Part shown: positions 26,550 to 36,657 of the stretch, piece by piece
How positions within the stretch are numbered: the first letter of the stretch is position 1
Layout of the letters: every line of letters starts with the position of its first letter
From: Bradyrhizobium genosp. L
Lineage (GTDB): Bacteria; Pseudomonadota; Alphaproteobacteria; Rhizobiales; Xanthobacteraceae
Reading direction: 5' to 3'
Length of the DNA: 64,000 nt
NCBI RefSeq assembly: GCF_015624485.1
Contig: NZ_CP061378.1
Span: 4,588,001-4,652,000, forward strand
The notes under the pieces: model-generated
What the model saw: only the letters and a program-made list of their open reading frames with translations
Databases searched by the model: none
What the model was told of the DNA's origin: nothing
Translations under genes and position numbers: made by a program

Positions 26550-26918
26550 TTACTTCTTCTTGCCGGCGATTGCCTTGGCCGGCCCCTTGCGCGTGCGCGC
26601 ATTGGTATGGGTGCGCTGGCCGCGCACCGGCAGACCGCGGCGATGACGCAGGCCGCGATAGCAGCCGAGGTCCATCAGCCGCTTGATGTTGATGCCGACC
26701 TCGCGACGGAGGTCGCCCTCGACCAGGTAGTCGCGGTCGATGACTTCGCGGATCTGCAGGACTTCCTGGTCGCTCAGCTGGCTGACGCGACGATCCAGCG
26801 GGATCTTCACCTTCTCCATGATGTCGGCGGCGTTCTTCTGGCCGATGCCATGAATGTACTGAAGCGCGATCAGCACGCGCTTGTTGGTCGGAATGTTGAC
26901 GCCGGCAATACGGGCCAC
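26550..26918 (-). CDS. rpsM: 30S ribosomal protein S13
   Basis: A 122-residue S13: [40 protein letters not shown] and the conserved [20 protein letters not shown]. It contacts tRNA and the 50S subunit through the head of the 30S. It starts with GTG at 26918, where the following [10 protein letters not shown] is the invariant family opening. A promoter 150 nt upstream starts the rpsM-rpsK-rpoA-rplQ transcript. Confidence 0.97.
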   Translation of the reverse strand: MARIAGVNIPTNKRVLIALQYIHGIGQKNAADIMEKVKIPLDRRVSQLSDQEVLQIREVIDRDYLVEGDLRREVGINIKRLMDLGCYRGLRHRRGLPVRGQRTHTNARTRKGPAKAIAGKKK

Positions 26919-27074
26919 GGACTTCTCTCCTGTCGCCGATCCCTCACGGATACGGGCTGCTCAAGTTCTTGCTGTTGCGGGCGATTGTGTCCACAAACGC
27001 GAACACGACGCCCTCCCCTCATGTCCTTCGGGGCCCGGCATCGTCATAAAACTATCCAACTTGGATGCGGGGCT

Positions 27075-27103
27075 TATTAAAGGATTCATGTCGGTTTCGT
27101 CAA
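27075..27103 (-). promoter_or_regulatory. Promoter of the alpha operon (rpsM-rpsK-rpoA-rplQ)
   Basis: Minus strand TTGACG-N17-TTAATA, a near-consensus sigma-70 promoter. It begins 7 nt after the adk stop codon. Predicted start near 27068 gives a leader of about 150 nt before rpsM, which contains no clear gene. S4-type autoregulation of the alpha operon acts on such leaders in E. coli; a structure here was not identified. Confidence 0.7.
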
Positions 27104-27109
27104 CCGCTC

Positions 27110-27967
27110 CTAGCGTTTAGCTCGCTTTTTCGTGAGCTTTTTTGCCACCTTTTTGGTGGCTTTTGCCCCCTTCCGGGCACTGGCGCCGCGAGCAGCCTTC
27201 TTGGCCGGCTTTTTTGCGACTTTGGCCTTGGAAGCCGCTTTGGCGGCCTTGCGGGCCGGGCTGGCGGCCTTTTTGGCCACCTTTGCTGGCTTCTTGGCCG
27301 GCTTCCCGGCAACCTTGGCGGTCTTCCTGGCGCCCTTCGAGGCTTTTTTGGCGGGTTTGACCTGCTCTTCCTCTCCCAGCGCGCCGAGCGCGCCCAGGAT
27401 CCGGTTGATCTCGCGGGTGACGTGCTCGATGGTCATCATGCCATCGACGGTCAGAAGCTTGCGCCGCTCGGAGTAATAGTGAATCAGCGGCTCCGTCAGC
27501 GAGCGGTACTGCGCTAGGCGCTTGGTCAGGACCTCCGGCGTATCGTCGAGGCGCACGTCCTCGCCGCGCGCCCGGGTCTCCTCGGCGCGCTTCTCGACGC
27601 GCGCGAGCAGCGCGCTCTCGTTGACGCGGAGCTCGACGACGGCATCGAGCTTGAGGTGCTTCTTCCGCAGCAGTTCGTCCAGGGCTTCGGCTTGCGGCAC
27701 CGTGCGCGGGAAGCCGTCGAGGATGAAGCCCTTTTTGGCATCGGGCTCCTCGATGCGGTCGGCGATGATTCCGACCACGACCTCGTCGGGGACCAGGCCG
27801 CCATTGGCCATGATCTCCTTGGCCTGCAGGCCGATCGGGGTGCCTGCGGCGACGGCCGCGCGCAGCATCTCACCGGTCGAGAGCTGGACGATGCCGTGCT
27901 TGTGGACCAGCCGCTGCGCCTGGGTGCCCTTGCCCGAGCCCGGCGGGCCGAGAAGAATCAGTCTCAT
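27110..27967 (-). CDS. adk: Adenylate kinase with Lys/Ala-rich C-terminal tail
   Basis: The first 200 or so residues are a normal short-LID adenylate kinase (ATP + AMP to 2 ADP): P-loop GPPGSGKGT (7-15), AMP site [32 protein letters not shown] and [18 protein letters not shown]. From residue 204 to 285 follows an 82-residue tail with 29 Lys, 6 Arg and no acidic residue, built of AKK/PAKK repeats like histone H1 or AlgP. Most bacterial Adk proteins lack this. The reading frame is continuous and the stop is TAG at 27110. The start overlaps the stop of the secY paralogue by ATGA. The tail could bind rRNA or DNA, but no function is established. Confidence 0.93.
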   Translation of the reverse strand: MRLILLGPPGSGKGTQAQRLVHKHGIVQLSTGEMLRAAVAAGTPIGLQAKEIMANGGLVPDEVVVGIIADRIEEPDAKKGFILDGFPRTVPQAEALDELLRKKHLKLDAVVELRVNESALLARVEKRAEETRARGEDVRLDDTPEVLTKRLAQYRSLTEPLIHYYSERRKLLTVDGMMTIEHVTREINRILGALGALGEEEQVKPAKKASKGARKTAKVAGKPAKKPAKVAKKAASPARKAAKAASKAKVAKKPAKKAARGASARKGAKATKKVAKKLTKKRAKR

Positions 27968-29166
27968 ATGCGTTCGCCCCCGCGATTGCTGCGCGATAGA
28001 TCGCGCACCTGCTTTTTAAGATCAAGAATAGTGCAAACCACAATCAGCACCGAACCACCACCGATTTTATAGGGCAGCGCCACCCCACCTGCCACCAGCA
28101 GCTCTGGAATCAGCGATACCGCGACGAGGTAGACGGCTCCGACGACGGTCGTCAACGATGCGATGCGATCGAGATGATCGGCGGTCGCCTCGCCCGGCGC
28201 TATGCCCGGTATCGTGCCGCCCTGCGCCTGCAGGGTCTCGGCGGCCTGCTCGGGATCGAGCACGCGGGCGGTGTAGATGAAGGCCAGCACGATGACGATC
28301 ATCGATCCGAGAATGATGTGCAGCGGCTGCGCGAACTGGAGATGCGCATAGGCCGCGGCCAGCCACGGTGTCCGGCCGAACAGATAGGCGCCGAACGAGA
28401 GCGGCAGATAGATCACCCACAGCGCCACTGTCGTCGGGATCAGGAAACCCGCGCTGTTGAGCTTGATCGACAGCACCGAGGCGCGCGGGCCAAGGAGCCG
28501 CTTGCCGACTTGCCGCGGGCCATACTCCACCGGCACGTTGCGCCGTGCGCTCTCGACCAGGACGATCAGACCGATCAGCGCAATCCAGAGCACGCCGTTG
28601 AAGAGCAGGACATTGCCGGATACTGCGCCCTGTCGCAGCAGCTCGAGGGCGGTGGCGATTTCCGACGGCAGCGATACCACGACGCCGACGCTCAGGATGA
28701 GCGCAAGCCCGTTGCCGATGCCGTGACGGGTGATCTGCTCGCTGAGCCAGACCAGGAAGAAGACGCCGCCGACCATCGTTGCGATCGTCGACGCCAGAAA
28801 CCAGGAGCCGGGTTCGGCGACCAGACCTCGAATGCCCTGCAAAGCGGATGCAATGCCGAAGGCCTGGAAGACGGCAAACCCCAGCGTCACGATCAAGGTG
28901 CAGCGGACGATCTTGCGGCGGCCGGCCTCGCCTGAGCGTTCGAGCGCGCCCAGCCTGCCCCACACCACCGAGAGCAGCTGCATGATGATCGCAGCGGAGA
29001 GGTAGGGAACGATCGAGAGTGCGAAGATCGAGACGCGGAACAGCGTGCTCGGCGGCAACACCCCGCTCTGGGTCGAGAGTCCCGCCAGTGGGACATAACA
29101 GCCGAGCCTGAAGATGAGCAGCGCGCCGATCGTGATTGCGATGCGGCGCGCCAGCTCACTCATCAT
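27964..29166 (-). CDS. SecY paralogue, shortened and lacking the plug segment
   Basis: A 400-residue SecY-like protein with the ten-helix layout, directly downstream of the true secY (16-nt gap). It keeps [47 protein letters not shown] and [20 protein letters not shown]. Compared with the neighbour, the stretch from the end of helix 1 to IFAL is 16 residues instead of 32, so the plug region (GGILGMFNMFAGGGIHRM in SecY) is missing. In cytoplasmic loop C5 the IRPG motif is IAPG at residue 323, losing the arginine equal to E. coli R357. The tail is short and lacks the YEGL segment. Translation is coupled to adk by ATGA. It could be a second channel, a regulator or a decaying copy. Confidence 0.88.
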   Translation of the reverse strand: MMSELARRIAITIGALLIFRLGCYVPLAGLSTQSGVLPPSTLFRVSIFALSIVPYLSAAIIMQLLSVVWGRLGALERSGEAGRRKIVRCTLIVTLGFAVFQAFGIASALQGIRGLVAEPGSWFLASTIATMVGGVFFLVWLSEQITRHGIGNGLALILSVGVVVSLPSEIATALELLRQGAVSGNVLLFNGVLWIALIGLIVLVESARRNVPVEYGPRQVGKRLLGPRASVLSIKLNSAGFLIPTTVALWVIYLPLSFGAYLFGRTPWLAAAYAHLQFAQPLHIILGSMIVIVLAFIYTARVLDPEQAAETLQAQGGTIPGIAPGEATADHLDRIASLTTVVGAVYLVAVSLIPELLVAGGVALPYKIGGGSVLIVVCTILDLKKQVRDLSRSNRGGERI

Positions 29167-29182
29167 CGGTCGGCGGCGTCCA

Positions 29183-30514
29183 TCAGCGACGGCGTCCGCG
29201 CAGCTTCGATTTGCGGATCAGGCCTTCATACTGGTGCGCCAGCAGATAGCCCTGCACCTGCGAGACGGTGTCCATGGTCACGCTGACCACGATCAGGAGC
29301 GACGTGCCGCCGAAGTAGAACGGCACCGAAGCGTAGGAGATCAGGATTTCCGGGATCAGACAGACGATCGCGAGATAGATCGCGCCGAGCACCGTGATCC
29401 GCGACAGCACGTAGTCGATATATTCTGCGGTGCGCTCGCCGGGCCGGATGCCCGGGATGAAGCCGCCATGCTTCTTCAGATTGTCCGCGGTCTCGGTCGG
29501 GTTGAACACGATCGCGGTGTAGAAGAACGCGAAGAACACGATCAGCACGAGATAGAGGATCAGGAACAGCGGCCGGCCGTGGCCGAGCTGAGTGGTGATC
29601 CACTGGAACCATTCCGGCCCCTTGCCGGCGTTGAAGTTGGCGACCGTGGTCGGCAGCAGCAGCAGCGACGAGGCGAAGATCGGCGGGATCACGCCCGAGG
29701 TGTTGAGCTTGAGCGGCAGATGCGAGGACTGGCCCTCGAACATCTTGTTGCCGACCTGGCGCTTCGGATACTGGATCAGCAGCCGGCGCTGCGCGCGCTC
29801 CATGAACACGATGAAGGCGATCACGGCGACCGCCATCAGGATGACGATCAGGATCAGGCCGGTCGACATCGCGCCCTGGCGGCCGAGCTCCAGCATGTTG
29901 GCGAGCGCCGACGGCAGCTCGGCGACGATGCCGGACAGGATGATCAGCGAGATGCCGTTGCCGATGCCGCGCGAGGTGATCTGCTCGCCGAGCCACATCA
30001 GGAACATGGTGCCGCCGGTCAGCGTGATCGCGGTCGAGATACGGAAGAACATGCCGGGGTCGCTGACGACGTTGCCGGCGCCTTCGAGGCCGATCGCGAT
30101 GCCGTAGGACTGGAACAGCGCCAGGATCACCGTGAGATAGCGGGTGTACTGGTTCAGCGTCTTGCGGCCCGCCTCGCCTTCCTTCTTCAGCGCCTCGAGC
30201 TGCGGCGACACGGTGGTCAACAGCTGCACGATGATCGATGCCGAGATGTACGGCATGATGTTCAGCGCGAAGATCGCCATGCGGTGGATGCCGCCGCCGG
30301 CGAACATGTTGAACATGCCGAGGATGCCGCCGGACTGGGTGCGGAACACCTGCTCCCAGATGTTGGGGTCGATGCCGGGCAGCGGGATGTAGGTCCCGAG
30401 CCTATAAACAAGCAGCGCACCCAGCGTGAACCAGATGCGCTTCTTCAGTTCGTCGGCCTTCGCCAGCGATCCGAAATTGAGGTTTGCGGCGAGTTGTTCG
30501 GCTGCTGAGACCAT
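29183..30514 (-). CDS. secY: Protein translocase channel subunit SecY
   Basis: A 443-residue SecY, the same length as E. coli, forming the SecYEG membrane channel. It has ten transmembrane helices, a plug segment near residues 61-80 (GGILGMFNMFAGGGIHRM), IFALNIMPYISASIIVQLL, the C4 loop QYPKRQVGNKMFEG and the C5 motif GIRPGERTAEYID with Arg357. The C-terminus HQYEGLIRKSKLRG is intact. This is the working copy. The start at 30514 (MVSAAEQLAANLNFG) is chosen over a frame open to 30589. It lies in the normal spc position after rplO. Confidence 0.97.
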   Translation of the reverse strand: MVSAAEQLAANLNFGSLAKADELKKRIWFTLGALLVYRLGTYIPLPGIDPNIWEQVFRTQSGGILGMFNMFAGGGIHRMAIFALNIMPYISASIIVQLLTTVSPQLEALKKEGEAGRKTLNQYTRYLTVILALFQSYGIAIGLEGAGNVVSDPGMFFRISTAITLTGGTMFLMWLGEQITSRGIGNGISLIILSGIVAELPSALANMLELGRQGAMSTGLILIVILMAVAVIAFIVFMERAQRRLLIQYPKRQVGNKMFEGQSSHLPLKLNTSGVIPPIFASSLLLLPTTVANFNAGKGPEWFQWITTQLGHGRPLFLILYLVLIVFFAFFYTAIVFNPTETADNLKKHGGFIPGIRPGERTAEYIDYVLSRITVLGAIYLAIVCLIPEILISYASVPFYFGGTSLLIVVSVTMDTVSQVQGYLLAHQYEGLIRKSKLRGRRR

Positions 30515-30672
30515 GTTTCGGCTTTCTTCCCGGAGCCCCTTCGCCGACACCCCGGGAGACTGGTTCTCTCCGGGGCGATCGGCAGACACCGGACATTATC
30601 TGGTGCTCGGCCGCGATAAGTCCATCATTCGATCGGCGGATTGCCCGCGGGCCGCGGGCAATGACGCAGATG

Positions 30673-31161
30673 TTACGCCGCCTCGCCGTCTTCCTTCTTG
30701 GCGGGGGCCAGGATCTTGACCGAACCGCCGGCCTTCTCGACCGCGGCGACCGCCGACTTGGAGGCGCCGTACACCTCGATGGTCAGCTTGGCCTTGATCT
30801 CGCCGCGGCCGAGCAGCCGCAGGCCGTCCTTGGCGCGGCGCAGCACGCCGGCCTTGACCAGCGTTTCGGCGGTCACGGTCGCCGAGGCGTCGACCAGCTT
30901 GTTGTCGACAGCTTCCTGCAGACGGTCGAGATTGATCTCGGCGAAGTCGAGCCGGAAGATGTTGTTGAAGCCGCGCTTGGGCAGACGGCGATGCATCGGC
31001 ATCTGGCCGCCTTCGAAACCCTTGATGCGGACGCCCGAACGCGCGGTCTGGCCCTTGCCGCCGCGGCCCGAGGTCTTGCCCTTGCCGGAACCGATGCCAC
31101 GGCCGACACGCATGCGCTTCTTGCGCGAGCCGGCGTTGTCGGCGATATCGCTGAGCTTCAT
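30673..31161 (-). CDS. rplO: 50S ribosomal protein L15
   Basis: A 162-residue L15 with [20 protein letters not shown] at the N-terminus, [20 protein letters not shown], and a globular C-terminal half ([20 protein letters not shown]). It binds early 23S rRNA in assembly. The tail [14 protein letters not shown] is a little longer than in E. coli. Position between rpmD and secY matches the spc operon. Confidence 0.97.
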   Translation of the reverse strand: MKLSDIADNAGSRKKRMRVGRGIGSGKGKTSGRGGKGQTARSGVRIKGFEGGQMPMHRRLPKRGFNNIFRLDFAEINLDRLQEAVDNKLVDASATVTAETLVKAGVLRRAKDGLRLLGRGEIKAKLTIEVYGASKSAVAAVEKAGGSVKILAPAKKEDGEAA

Positions 31162-31183
31162 CGTTAGCGTCCTTATGTCTTGC

Positions 31184-31375
31184 TTACTCGCCGACGACGC
31201 GGACGAGATGCTGGACCTTGCTGATCATGCCGCGAACTTCAGGGGTGTCCTGCAGCTCGGCAACCCGGCCGATCTTGTTGAGCTTGAGGCCGATCAGCGT
31301 CGAACGCTGCGAGTGATGGCGGCGGATCGCGCTGCCGGTCTGCTCGACCTTGATCGTCTTGCTGGCCTTGGCCAT
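31184..31375 (-). CDS. rpmD: 50S ribosomal protein L30
   Basis: A 63-residue L30 recognised from [20 protein letters not shown] and [20 protein letters not shown], ending in [14 protein letters not shown]. It is the normal small bacterial form. The gene lies 22 nt upstream of rplO and 22 nt downstream of rpsE on the shared mRNA. Confidence 0.97.
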   Translation of the reverse strand: MAKASKTIKVEQTGSAIRRHHSQRSTLIGLKLNKIGRVAELQDTPEVRGMISKVQHLVRVVGE

Positions 31376-31397
31376 GACAGTAACTCCAAATAGCCGG

Positions 31398-31973
31398 TTA
31401 TTCCGCCACCACTTCGGCGTCGCCGCCGACGCGGCGCGACTGCAGGGTGGAGACCTTGATGTTACGGCGCGCCGCCACCGAGCGCGGCGAATCCTGGTTC
31501 TTCAGCGCGTCGAAGGTGGCGCGAACCATGTTGTAGGGGTTCGACGAGCCGATCGACTTCGCCACCACGTCCTGGATGCCGAGCGTCTCGAACACCGCGC
31601 GCATCGGGCCGCCGGCGATGATGCCGGTACCGGCCGGAGCGGCACGCAGGTAGACGCGGCCGGCGCCGTGACGGCCGGCGATGTCGTGATGCAGCGTGCG
31701 GCCTTCGCGCAGCGCGACGCGGGTCAGATTGCGCTTCGCCGATTCGGTCGCCTTGCGGATCGCCTCGGGAACTTCGCGCGCCTTGCCGTGGCCGAACCCG
31801 ACCCGGCCCTTCTGGTCGCCGATCACGACCAGCGCCGCAAAGCCGAAGCGCTTGCCGCCCTTGACGACCTTCGCCACGCGATTGATGTGGACGAGCTTGT
31901 CGACGAACTCGCTGTCGCGCTCTTCGCGATCCCTGCTCCGTTCGCGTCCGCCGCGTTCGCGTTCACCTGCCAT
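31398..31973 (-). CDS. rpsE: 30S ribosomal protein S5
   Basis: A 191-residue S5. The core shows [40 protein letters not shown] and [20 protein letters not shown], the double-stranded-RNA-binding and ram-site parts involved in decoding accuracy. The N-terminus is a highly charged stretch ([16 protein letters not shown]), longer than in E. coli but common in this class. The start at 31973 replaces an upstream ATG at 31985. Confidence 0.97.
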   Translation of the reverse strand: MAGERERGGRERSRDREERDSEFVDKLVHINRVAKVVKGGKRFGFAALVVIGDQKGRVGFGHGKAREVPEAIRKATESAKRNLTRVALREGRTLHHDIAGRHGAGRVYLRAAPAGTGIIAGGPMRAVFETLGIQDVVAKSIGSSNPYNMVRATFDALKNQDSPRSVAARRNIKVSTLQSRRVGGDAEVVAE

Positions 31974-32031
31974 GGTGTTTTCCAATCTCTAGGAGGCCTA
32001 CGCCTCTATCCTCGTAATCGTTCAGTTCTGT

Positions 32032-32391
32032 TTAGAAGCTGAGCCCGCCTTCGCGCGCCGCATCCGCGAGCGCCTTGACGCGCCCGTGATAGATGTAGGC
32101 GCCGCGATCGAACACGACTTCCTTGACGCCCTTCTGCGCCGCGCGCTCGGCAAGCAGCTTGCCGACCGCCTTCGCGGCATCGATGTCGGCGCCGGTCTTG
32201 CCGCCGCCGCGCATCGACTTCTCGAGCGACGAGGCCGAAGCCAGCGTCTCGCCCTTCTGGTCGTCGATGACCTGGGCGTAGATGTGCTTGGACGAGCGGA
32301 ACACCGACAGCCGCGGACGGCCGCCTGCCGAGCGGCGAAGCGCAAGGCGCACACGCTGCTTGCGCCGGGCATTCGTAACCTTGAGTGACAT
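32032..32391 (-). CDS. rplR: 50S ribosomal protein L18
   Basis: A 119-residue L18, binder of 5S rRNA in the central protuberance. Visible hallmarks are [40 protein letters not shown] and the closing [20 protein letters not shown]. Length is normal. The gap to rpsE (58 nt) is one of the larger ones in the block. Confidence 0.97.
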   Translation of the reverse strand: MSLKVTNARRKQRVRLALRRSAGGRPRLSVFRSSKHIYAQVIDDQKGETLASASSLEKSMRGGGKTGADIDAAKAVGKLLAERAAQKGVKEVVFDRGAYIYHGRVKALADAAREGGLSF

Positions 32392-32402
32392 GACCGGCTC
32401 CG

Positions 32403-32936
32403 TTACTTCTTCTTGCCTTCCTTGCGGAAGATGAATTCGTTGGCGTACTTCACGCCCTTGCCCTTGTAGGGCTCCGGCGGGCGATAGGCACGGATCTCGG
32501 CGGCGACCTGGCCGACGCGCTGCGGATCGTTGCCGGTGATCGTGATCTCGGTCGGCTTCGGCACCGCGATGGTGATGCCTTCCGGGATCGCGTAGACGAC
32601 GTCGTGGCTGTAGCCGAGCGCGAGCTGCAGGTTCTTGCCCTGCATCGCGGCACGGTAGCCGACGCCGGTGATCTCGAGCTTCTTCTCGAAGCCCTTGGTG
32701 ACGCCCTCGACGAGATTGGCGACCTGGGCGCGCGCGGTGCCGTAGAGCGCCTGCGCACGGTTGGTCTTGTGGCGCGGAGCGACCTTGACCTGGCCGTTCT
32801 CGAACTTGACCTCGACGTCGTCATGCACGACGAACTGAAGCTGGCCTTTCGGCCCCTTCATCTTCACCATCTGGCCTTCCACGGTCGCCGTCACACCCGA
32901 CGGGATCGTCACCGGCCGCTTGCCGATACGTGACAT
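32403..32936 (-). CDS. rplF: 50S ribosomal protein L6
   Basis: A 177-residue L6 made of two repeated domains: [20 protein letters not shown] opening, then [20 protein letters not shown] and the C-terminal signature [20 protein letters not shown]. It lies near the sarcin-ricin loop and factor-binding site of the 50S. Spacing to rplR is 11 nt. Confidence 0.97.
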   Translation of the reverse strand: MSRIGKRPVTIPSGVTATVEGQMVKMKGPKGQLQFVVHDDVEVKFENGQVKVAPRHKTNRAQALYGTARAQVANLVEGVTKGFEKKLEITGVGYRAAMQGKNLQLALGYSHDVVYAIPEGITIAVPKPTEITITGNDPQRVGQVAAEIRAYRPPEPYKGKGVKYANEFIFRKEGKKK

Positions 32937-32950
32937 GCCTAATTCCTTCC

Positions 32951-33349
32951 TCAGAACACCGTGAAGAGAACTTCGCCGCCCACGTTCGCGTCGCGCGCCT
33001 CGTGGTCAGCCATGATTCCCTTCGGCGTCGACAACACCGAAATGCCGAGACCGTTGTTCACGCGCGGCAGGTTCTTCACCGAGGCGTAAACGCGGCGGCC
33101 GGGCTTCGACACCCGCTCGATCTCGCGGATGACGGGCGAGCCGTCGAAATACTTCAGTTCGATCTCGAGCTCGCTGCGGCCCGAGGCGTGCTCGACGCTG
33201 GCGTAGCCGCGGATGTAGCCCTCGGACTTCAGCACTTCGAGCACGTTGGCGCGCATCTTCGAGCCCGGGCTCGAGACCTTGGACTTGGAGCGCATCTGCG
33301 CATTGCGGATGCGGGTGATGAGATCGGAGATCGGATCGTGCGTAGACAT
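32951..33349 (-). CDS. rpsH: 30S ribosomal protein S8
   Basis: A 132-residue S8 with [20 protein letters not shown] and the family signature [20 protein letters not shown] near the end. In E. coli S8 binds both 16S rRNA helix 21 and a copy of that site on the spc mRNA to repress the operon; I did not identify the matching mRNA site here. It lies 14 nt after rpsN. Confidence 0.97.
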   Translation of the reverse strand: MSTHDPISDLITRIRNAQMRSKSKVSSPGSKMRANVLEVLKSEGYIRGYASVEHASGRSELEIELKYFDGSPVIREIERVSKPGRRVYASVKNLPRVNNGLGISVLSTPKGIMADHEARDANVGGEVLFTVF

Positions 33350-33363
33350 GGTTCCGACCCTCC

Positions 33364-33669
33364 TTACCAGCTCGACTTCACGAGCCCGGGAACCAGGCCC
33401 TTGGAGCCGAGTTCACGCAGCGCGATGCGCGAGAGCTTGTTCTTGCGATAGTTCGAGCGCGGACGACCGGTCAGCTCGCAACGCAGACGGATGCGCGTCG
33501 GCGACGAGTTGCGCGGCATCTCGGCGAGCTTCAGCGTCGCCGCGAAGCGCTCTTCCATCGGCTTGGTCTTGTCGGCGATGATCGCCTTCAGCTTCTCGCG
33601 ACGCGGGGCGGCGTTCTTCGCCATCCGCTTGCGCCGGTTGTTCTTCTCGATTGAACTCTTCTTTGCCAT
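33364..33669 (-). CDS. rpsN: 30S ribosomal protein S14 (long, zinc-free form)
   Basis: A 101-residue S14 of the long type. The signature [20 protein letters not shown] is present and no CxxC pairs are found, so it does not bind zinc. The basic N-terminus [20 protein letters not shown] enters the 30S head. Only one Cys occurs in the protein. Confidence 0.97.
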   Translation of the reverse strand: MAKKSSIEKNNRRKRMAKNAAPRREKLKAIIADKTKPMEERFAATLKLAEMPRNSSPTRIRLRCELTGRPRSNYRKNKLSRIALRELGSKGLVPGLVKSSW

Positions 33670-33715
33670 GCTTGGCTCCTGGGTATCCGCGTTTGAGTGG
33701 CTTTTTCTCAGCTAC

Positions 33716-34273
33716 TCACTGCCGGAACGGGAAATTGAAAGCGGCCAACAAGGCACGGGCCTCGTCGTCGGTCTTTGCGGTGGTGCACACCGTGATGTCC
33801 ATGCCGCGGGCTTCCGTGACCTTGTCGAAGTCGATCTCCGGAAAAATGATGTGCTCCTTGATGCCGAGCGAATAGTTGCCGCGGCCATCGAAGCTCTTCG
33901 GGTTCAGACCGCGGAAGTCGCGGACGCGGGGCAGCGCCACGTTCACCAGGCGATCGATGAACTCGTACATATGGGTCTTGCGCAGCGTGACCTTGCAGCC
34001 GATCGGCTGGTTTTCACGCAGCTTGAAGGTCGCAATCGCGATCCGCGAATAGGTCACGATCGCCTTCTGGCCGGCGATCTGCGACAGCTCGCTCGCTGCG
34101 GTCTCGGCCTTCTTGCGGTCGTTGACGGAATCGCCGACGCCCATGTTGAGCACGACCTTGTCCAGCCGCGGAACCTGCATCACGTTGGCATAACCGAACT
34201 TCTCGGTCATCATGCCGCGGATCTTCTTGTCGTACTCCGCGCGCAGGCGCGGCGTGTAAGCTGCATCAGCCAT
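33716..34273 (-). CDS. rplE: 50S ribosomal protein L5
   Basis: A 185-residue L5, a 5S rRNA binding protein in the central protuberance. Seen motifs: [40 protein letters not shown] and [20 protein letters not shown]. The start ATG at 34273 lies inside the end of rplX (8-nt overlap), which couples their translation; the longer frame to 34369 is only the overlap with rplX. Confidence 0.97.
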   Translation of the reverse strand: MADAAYTPRLRAEYDKKIRGMMTEKFGYANVMQVPRLDKVVLNMGVGDSVNDRKKAETAASELSQIAGQKAIVTYSRIAIATFKLRENQPIGCKVTLRKTHMYEFIDRLVNVALPRVRDFRGLNPKSFDGRGNYSLGIKEHIIFPEIDFDKVTEARGMDITVCTTAKTDDEARALLAAFNFPFRQ

Positions 34274-34580
34274 CGATCTCTGCTCCCGAGCTCTTGGCAA
34301 CACGAACCTTCTTGCCATCGGCCTGAATCTTGAACCCAATGCGGGTCGGCTTGCCGTCCTTGCCGACATACGCGATGTTGGACAGGTGGACCGGCGCCTC
34401 CTTGGAGACGATGCCGCCCTCCTGGGCCTGGGTCTGCTTCTGGTGACGCTTCACCATGTTGATGCCGCGGACCAGCGCCTTGTTCTCGTCCGGACGCACC
34501 TCGAATACTTCGCCGGTGCGGCCCTTGTCGCGGCCGGTCAGCACGATCACCTTGTCGCCCTTGCGGATCTTGGCAGCCAT
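34266..34580 (-). CDS. rplX: 50S ribosomal protein L24
   Basis: A 104-residue L24 with the KOW motif [20 protein letters not shown] and [20 protein letters not shown]. It is an assembly initiator at the tunnel exit. Its ATG overlaps the rplN stop by one base (TGATG) and its stop overlaps rplE by 8 nt, so three genes are tightly coupled. The longer frame to 34889 is the rplN region and is not part of L24. Confidence 0.97.
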   Translation of the reverse strand: MAAKIRKGDKVIVLTGRDKGRTGEVFEVRPDENKALVRGINMVKRHQKQTQAQEGGIVSKEAPVHLSNIAYVGKDGKPTRIGFKIQADGKKVRVAKSSGAEIDG

Positions 34581-34948
34581 CACAGCACCTCCGGCGCGAG
34601 CGAGATGATCTTCATGTGGTTCTTGGCGCGCAGCTCGCGCGGCACCGGCCCGAAGATTCGGGTGCCGACCGGCTCGGACTGATTGTTGATCAGCACGGCG
34701 GCGTTGCGGTCGAAGCGGATCACCGAGCCGTCGGCGCGGCGGATGTCCTTGCGGACCCGCACCACGACGGCCTTCATGACGTCGCCCTTCTTCACCTTGC
34801 CACGCGGAATGGCTTCCTTGATCGACACAACGATAACGTCGCCCACGGTGGCATAGCGGCGCTTGGAACCTCCAAGAACCTTGATGCACATGACACGGCG
34901 TGCGCCAGAATTATCGGCCACGTCGAGGTTGGTCTGCATCTGAATCAT
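34580..34948 (-). CDS. rplN: 50S ribosomal protein L14
   Basis: A 122-residue L14: [40 protein letters not shown] and [20 protein letters not shown]. It contacts 16S rRNA across the subunit interface and is the docking place of the silencing factor RsfS. Exact E. coli-like length. Confidence 0.98.
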
Positions 34949-35023
34949 TGATGCACCTCGTCCTCTTTCTGCGCTTTAGCGCGCTCAAAATTTCCCTGAA
35001 CTCTCCCGGCTAAGCCGAGACGA

Positions 35024-35272
35024 TCAGGCCGTTTTCTTGTGTTCGCCCCGGACCACGGTCCAGCGCTTCAACTTCGAGATCGGCTTCGATTCCTCGATCC
35101 AGACCATGTCGCCCGGCTTGAACTCGTTGCTCTCGTCGTGGGCGTGGTAGTTCTTGGAACGGCGGATCGTCTTCTTGTAGATCGGATGGGTGAAGCGGCG
35201 GTCGACGCGCACCACGATCGTCTTGGCTTGCTTGTCGCTGACGACCACGCCCTGCAGAGTACGTTTCGGCAT
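35024..35272 (-). CDS. rpsQ: 30S ribosomal protein S17
   Basis: An 82-residue S17 (OB fold) with [20 protein letters not shown] and [20 protein letters not shown], then [18 protein letters not shown]. It binds 16S rRNA early in assembly. A 75-nt gap to rplN holds nothing I recognise. Confidence 0.97.
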   Translation of the reverse strand: MPKRTLQGVVVSDKQAKTIVVRVDRRFTHPIYKKTIRRSKNYHAHDESNEFKPGDMVWIEESKPISKLKRWTVVRGEHKKTA

Positions 35273-35282
35273 AGCTGGCCCC

Positions 35283-35489
35283 TTACTTCTTCTTCGCGCG
35301 CTGCTGCGCGGCGATGGTCTTGATACGAGCGATATCGCGGCGGGCTTCCCGCATCCGCGAGGTGTTCTCCAGCTGCCCGGTGGCGCGCTGGAAGCGCAGG
35401 TTGAAGCGTTCCTTCTTCAGGTTGAGGATCGCGTCTTCCCGCTGGTCGTCGCTCATCGCGCGAATGTCTTCAACTTTCATGTCGGCCAT
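35283..35489 (-). CDS. rpmC: 50S ribosomal protein L29
   Basis: A 68-residue L29, a helical hairpin near the peptide exit that helps form the SRP and trigger-factor site. [20 protein letters not shown] and [20 protein letters not shown] are typical. The start at 35489 ([12 protein letters not shown]) gives family length; the frame open further upstream is the rplP overlap. Confidence 0.96.
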   Translation of the reverse strand: MADMKVEDIRAMSDDQREDAILNLKKERFNLRFQRATGQLENTSRMREARRDIARIKTIAAQQRAKKK

Positions 35490-35494
35490 GGCGA

Positions 35495-35908
35495 TTACTC
35501 CGCGATGCGCGCGACGAAGCGCGTCTTGATCGGCAGCTTGGCGGCGGCCAGCGACAGCGCTTCCTTGGCGGTCTGCACCGGCACGCCGTCGATCTCGAAC
35601 ATCACGCGGCCCGGCTTGATCCGGACCACCCACAATTCCGGGGCGCCCTTGCCGGAGCCCATGCGGACTTCGGCGGGCTTCTTCGACACCGGCACGTCGG
35701 GGAACACGCGGATCCAGACCCGGCCGGCGCGCTTCATGTGACGGGTCAGCGCGCGACGGGCGGCTTCGATCTGACGGGCGGTGACGCGCTCAGGCTCCAT
35801 CGCCTTCAGGCCGAACTGGCCGAACGCCAACGTCGCGCCAGAGGTCGCAACGCCGTGGATACGGCCCTTATGCGCCTTCCGGAACTTCGTTTTCTTAGGT
35901 TGCATCAT
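35495..35908 (-). CDS. rplP: 50S ribosomal protein L16
   Basis: A 137-residue L16 with [40 protein letters not shown] and [20 protein letters not shown]. It sits by the peptidyl-transferase centre and A-site tRNA; the conserved RMGSGKG loop is where E. coli L16 Arg81 is hydroxylated. Six nucleotides separate it from rpmC. Confidence 0.98.
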   Translation of the reverse strand: MMQPKKTKFRKAHKGRIHGVATSGATLAFGQFGLKAMEPERVTARQIEAARRALTRHMKRAGRVWIRVFPDVPVSKKPAEVRMGSGKGAPELWVVRIKPGRVMFEIDGVPVQTAKEALSLAAAKLPIKTRFVARIAE

Positions 35909-35938
35909 GGCTTTAAGCCCTCAAATTCCTGCTTTGCC

Positions 35939-36640
35939 TCAAGCGGCGTCGCGGCGCGAACGCGGGGTGTTGTCGCCCTCGGCCATCTTCTTGTCCTGGG
36001 CCATCGGATCGTGCTCGAGGATCTCGCCCTTGAAGATCCAGACCTTGACGCCGCAGGTGCCGAAGGTCGTGAACGCGGTGGCGACGCCGTAGTCGACGTC
36101 GGCGCGCAACGTGTGCAGCGGCACGCGACCTTCGCGGTACCACTCCATGCGCGCGATTTCGGCGCCGCCGAGGCGGCCCGAACAGTTGATGCGGATGCCC
36201 TCGGCGCCGAGACGCATCGCCGACTGCACGGCGCGCTTCATGGCGCGGCGGAACGCGACGCGGCGCTCGAGCTGCTGGGCGATCGATTCGGCGACCAGGG
36301 TCGCGTCGAGCTCCGGCTTGCGGATTTCGACGATGTTGATCACGACGTCCGACGAGGTGATGTCGGCGACCTTCTTGCGCAGCTTGTCGATGTCGGCGCC
36401 CTTCTTGCCGATCACCACGCCCGGACGCGCCGAATGGATCGTCACGCGGCACTTCTTGTGCGGACGCTCGATCACGATGCGGGCCACGGCCGCCTGCTTG
36501 AGCTCCTTGTGCAGGATCTCGCGGATCTTGACGTCCTCGTGCAGCAGCTTGCCGTATTCCTGCTTGCCGGCGAACCAACGGGAGTCCCAGGTCCGGTTGA
36601 TGCCGAGACGCAGCCCGATTGGATTGATCTTTTGACCCAT
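35939..36640 (-). CDS. rpsC: 30S ribosomal protein S3
   Basis: A 233-residue S3 with [20 protein letters not shown], the KH-domain loop [20 protein letters not shown] and the C-terminal [20 protein letters not shown]. It lines the mRNA entry tunnel and has helicase function with S4 and S5. The tail ([18 protein letters not shown]) is basic. Order rplV-rpsC-rplP is standard. Confidence 0.98.
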   Translation of the reverse strand: MGQKINPIGLRLGINRTWDSRWFAGKQEYGKLLHEDVKIREILHKELKQAAVARIVIERPHKKCRVTIHSARPGVVIGKKGADIDKLRKKVADITSSDVVINIVEIRKPELDATLVAESIAQQLERRVAFRRAMKRAVQSAMRLGAEGIRINCSGRLGGAEIARMEWYREGRVPLHTLRADVDYGVATAFTTFGTCGVKVWIFKGEILEHDPMAQDKKMAEGDNTPRSRRDAA

Positions 36641-36657
36641 CGTCTTCTCCTGCGCCC

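Noticed and set aside
34266..34889. Extended rplX frame of 207 codons
   Set aside because: The N-terminal half is the rplN region in another frame; the L24 core begins at 34580.
34949..35023. Possible small gene between rpsQ and rplN
   Set aside because: Only 75 nt, with no start codon and ribosome site giving a plausible peptide.
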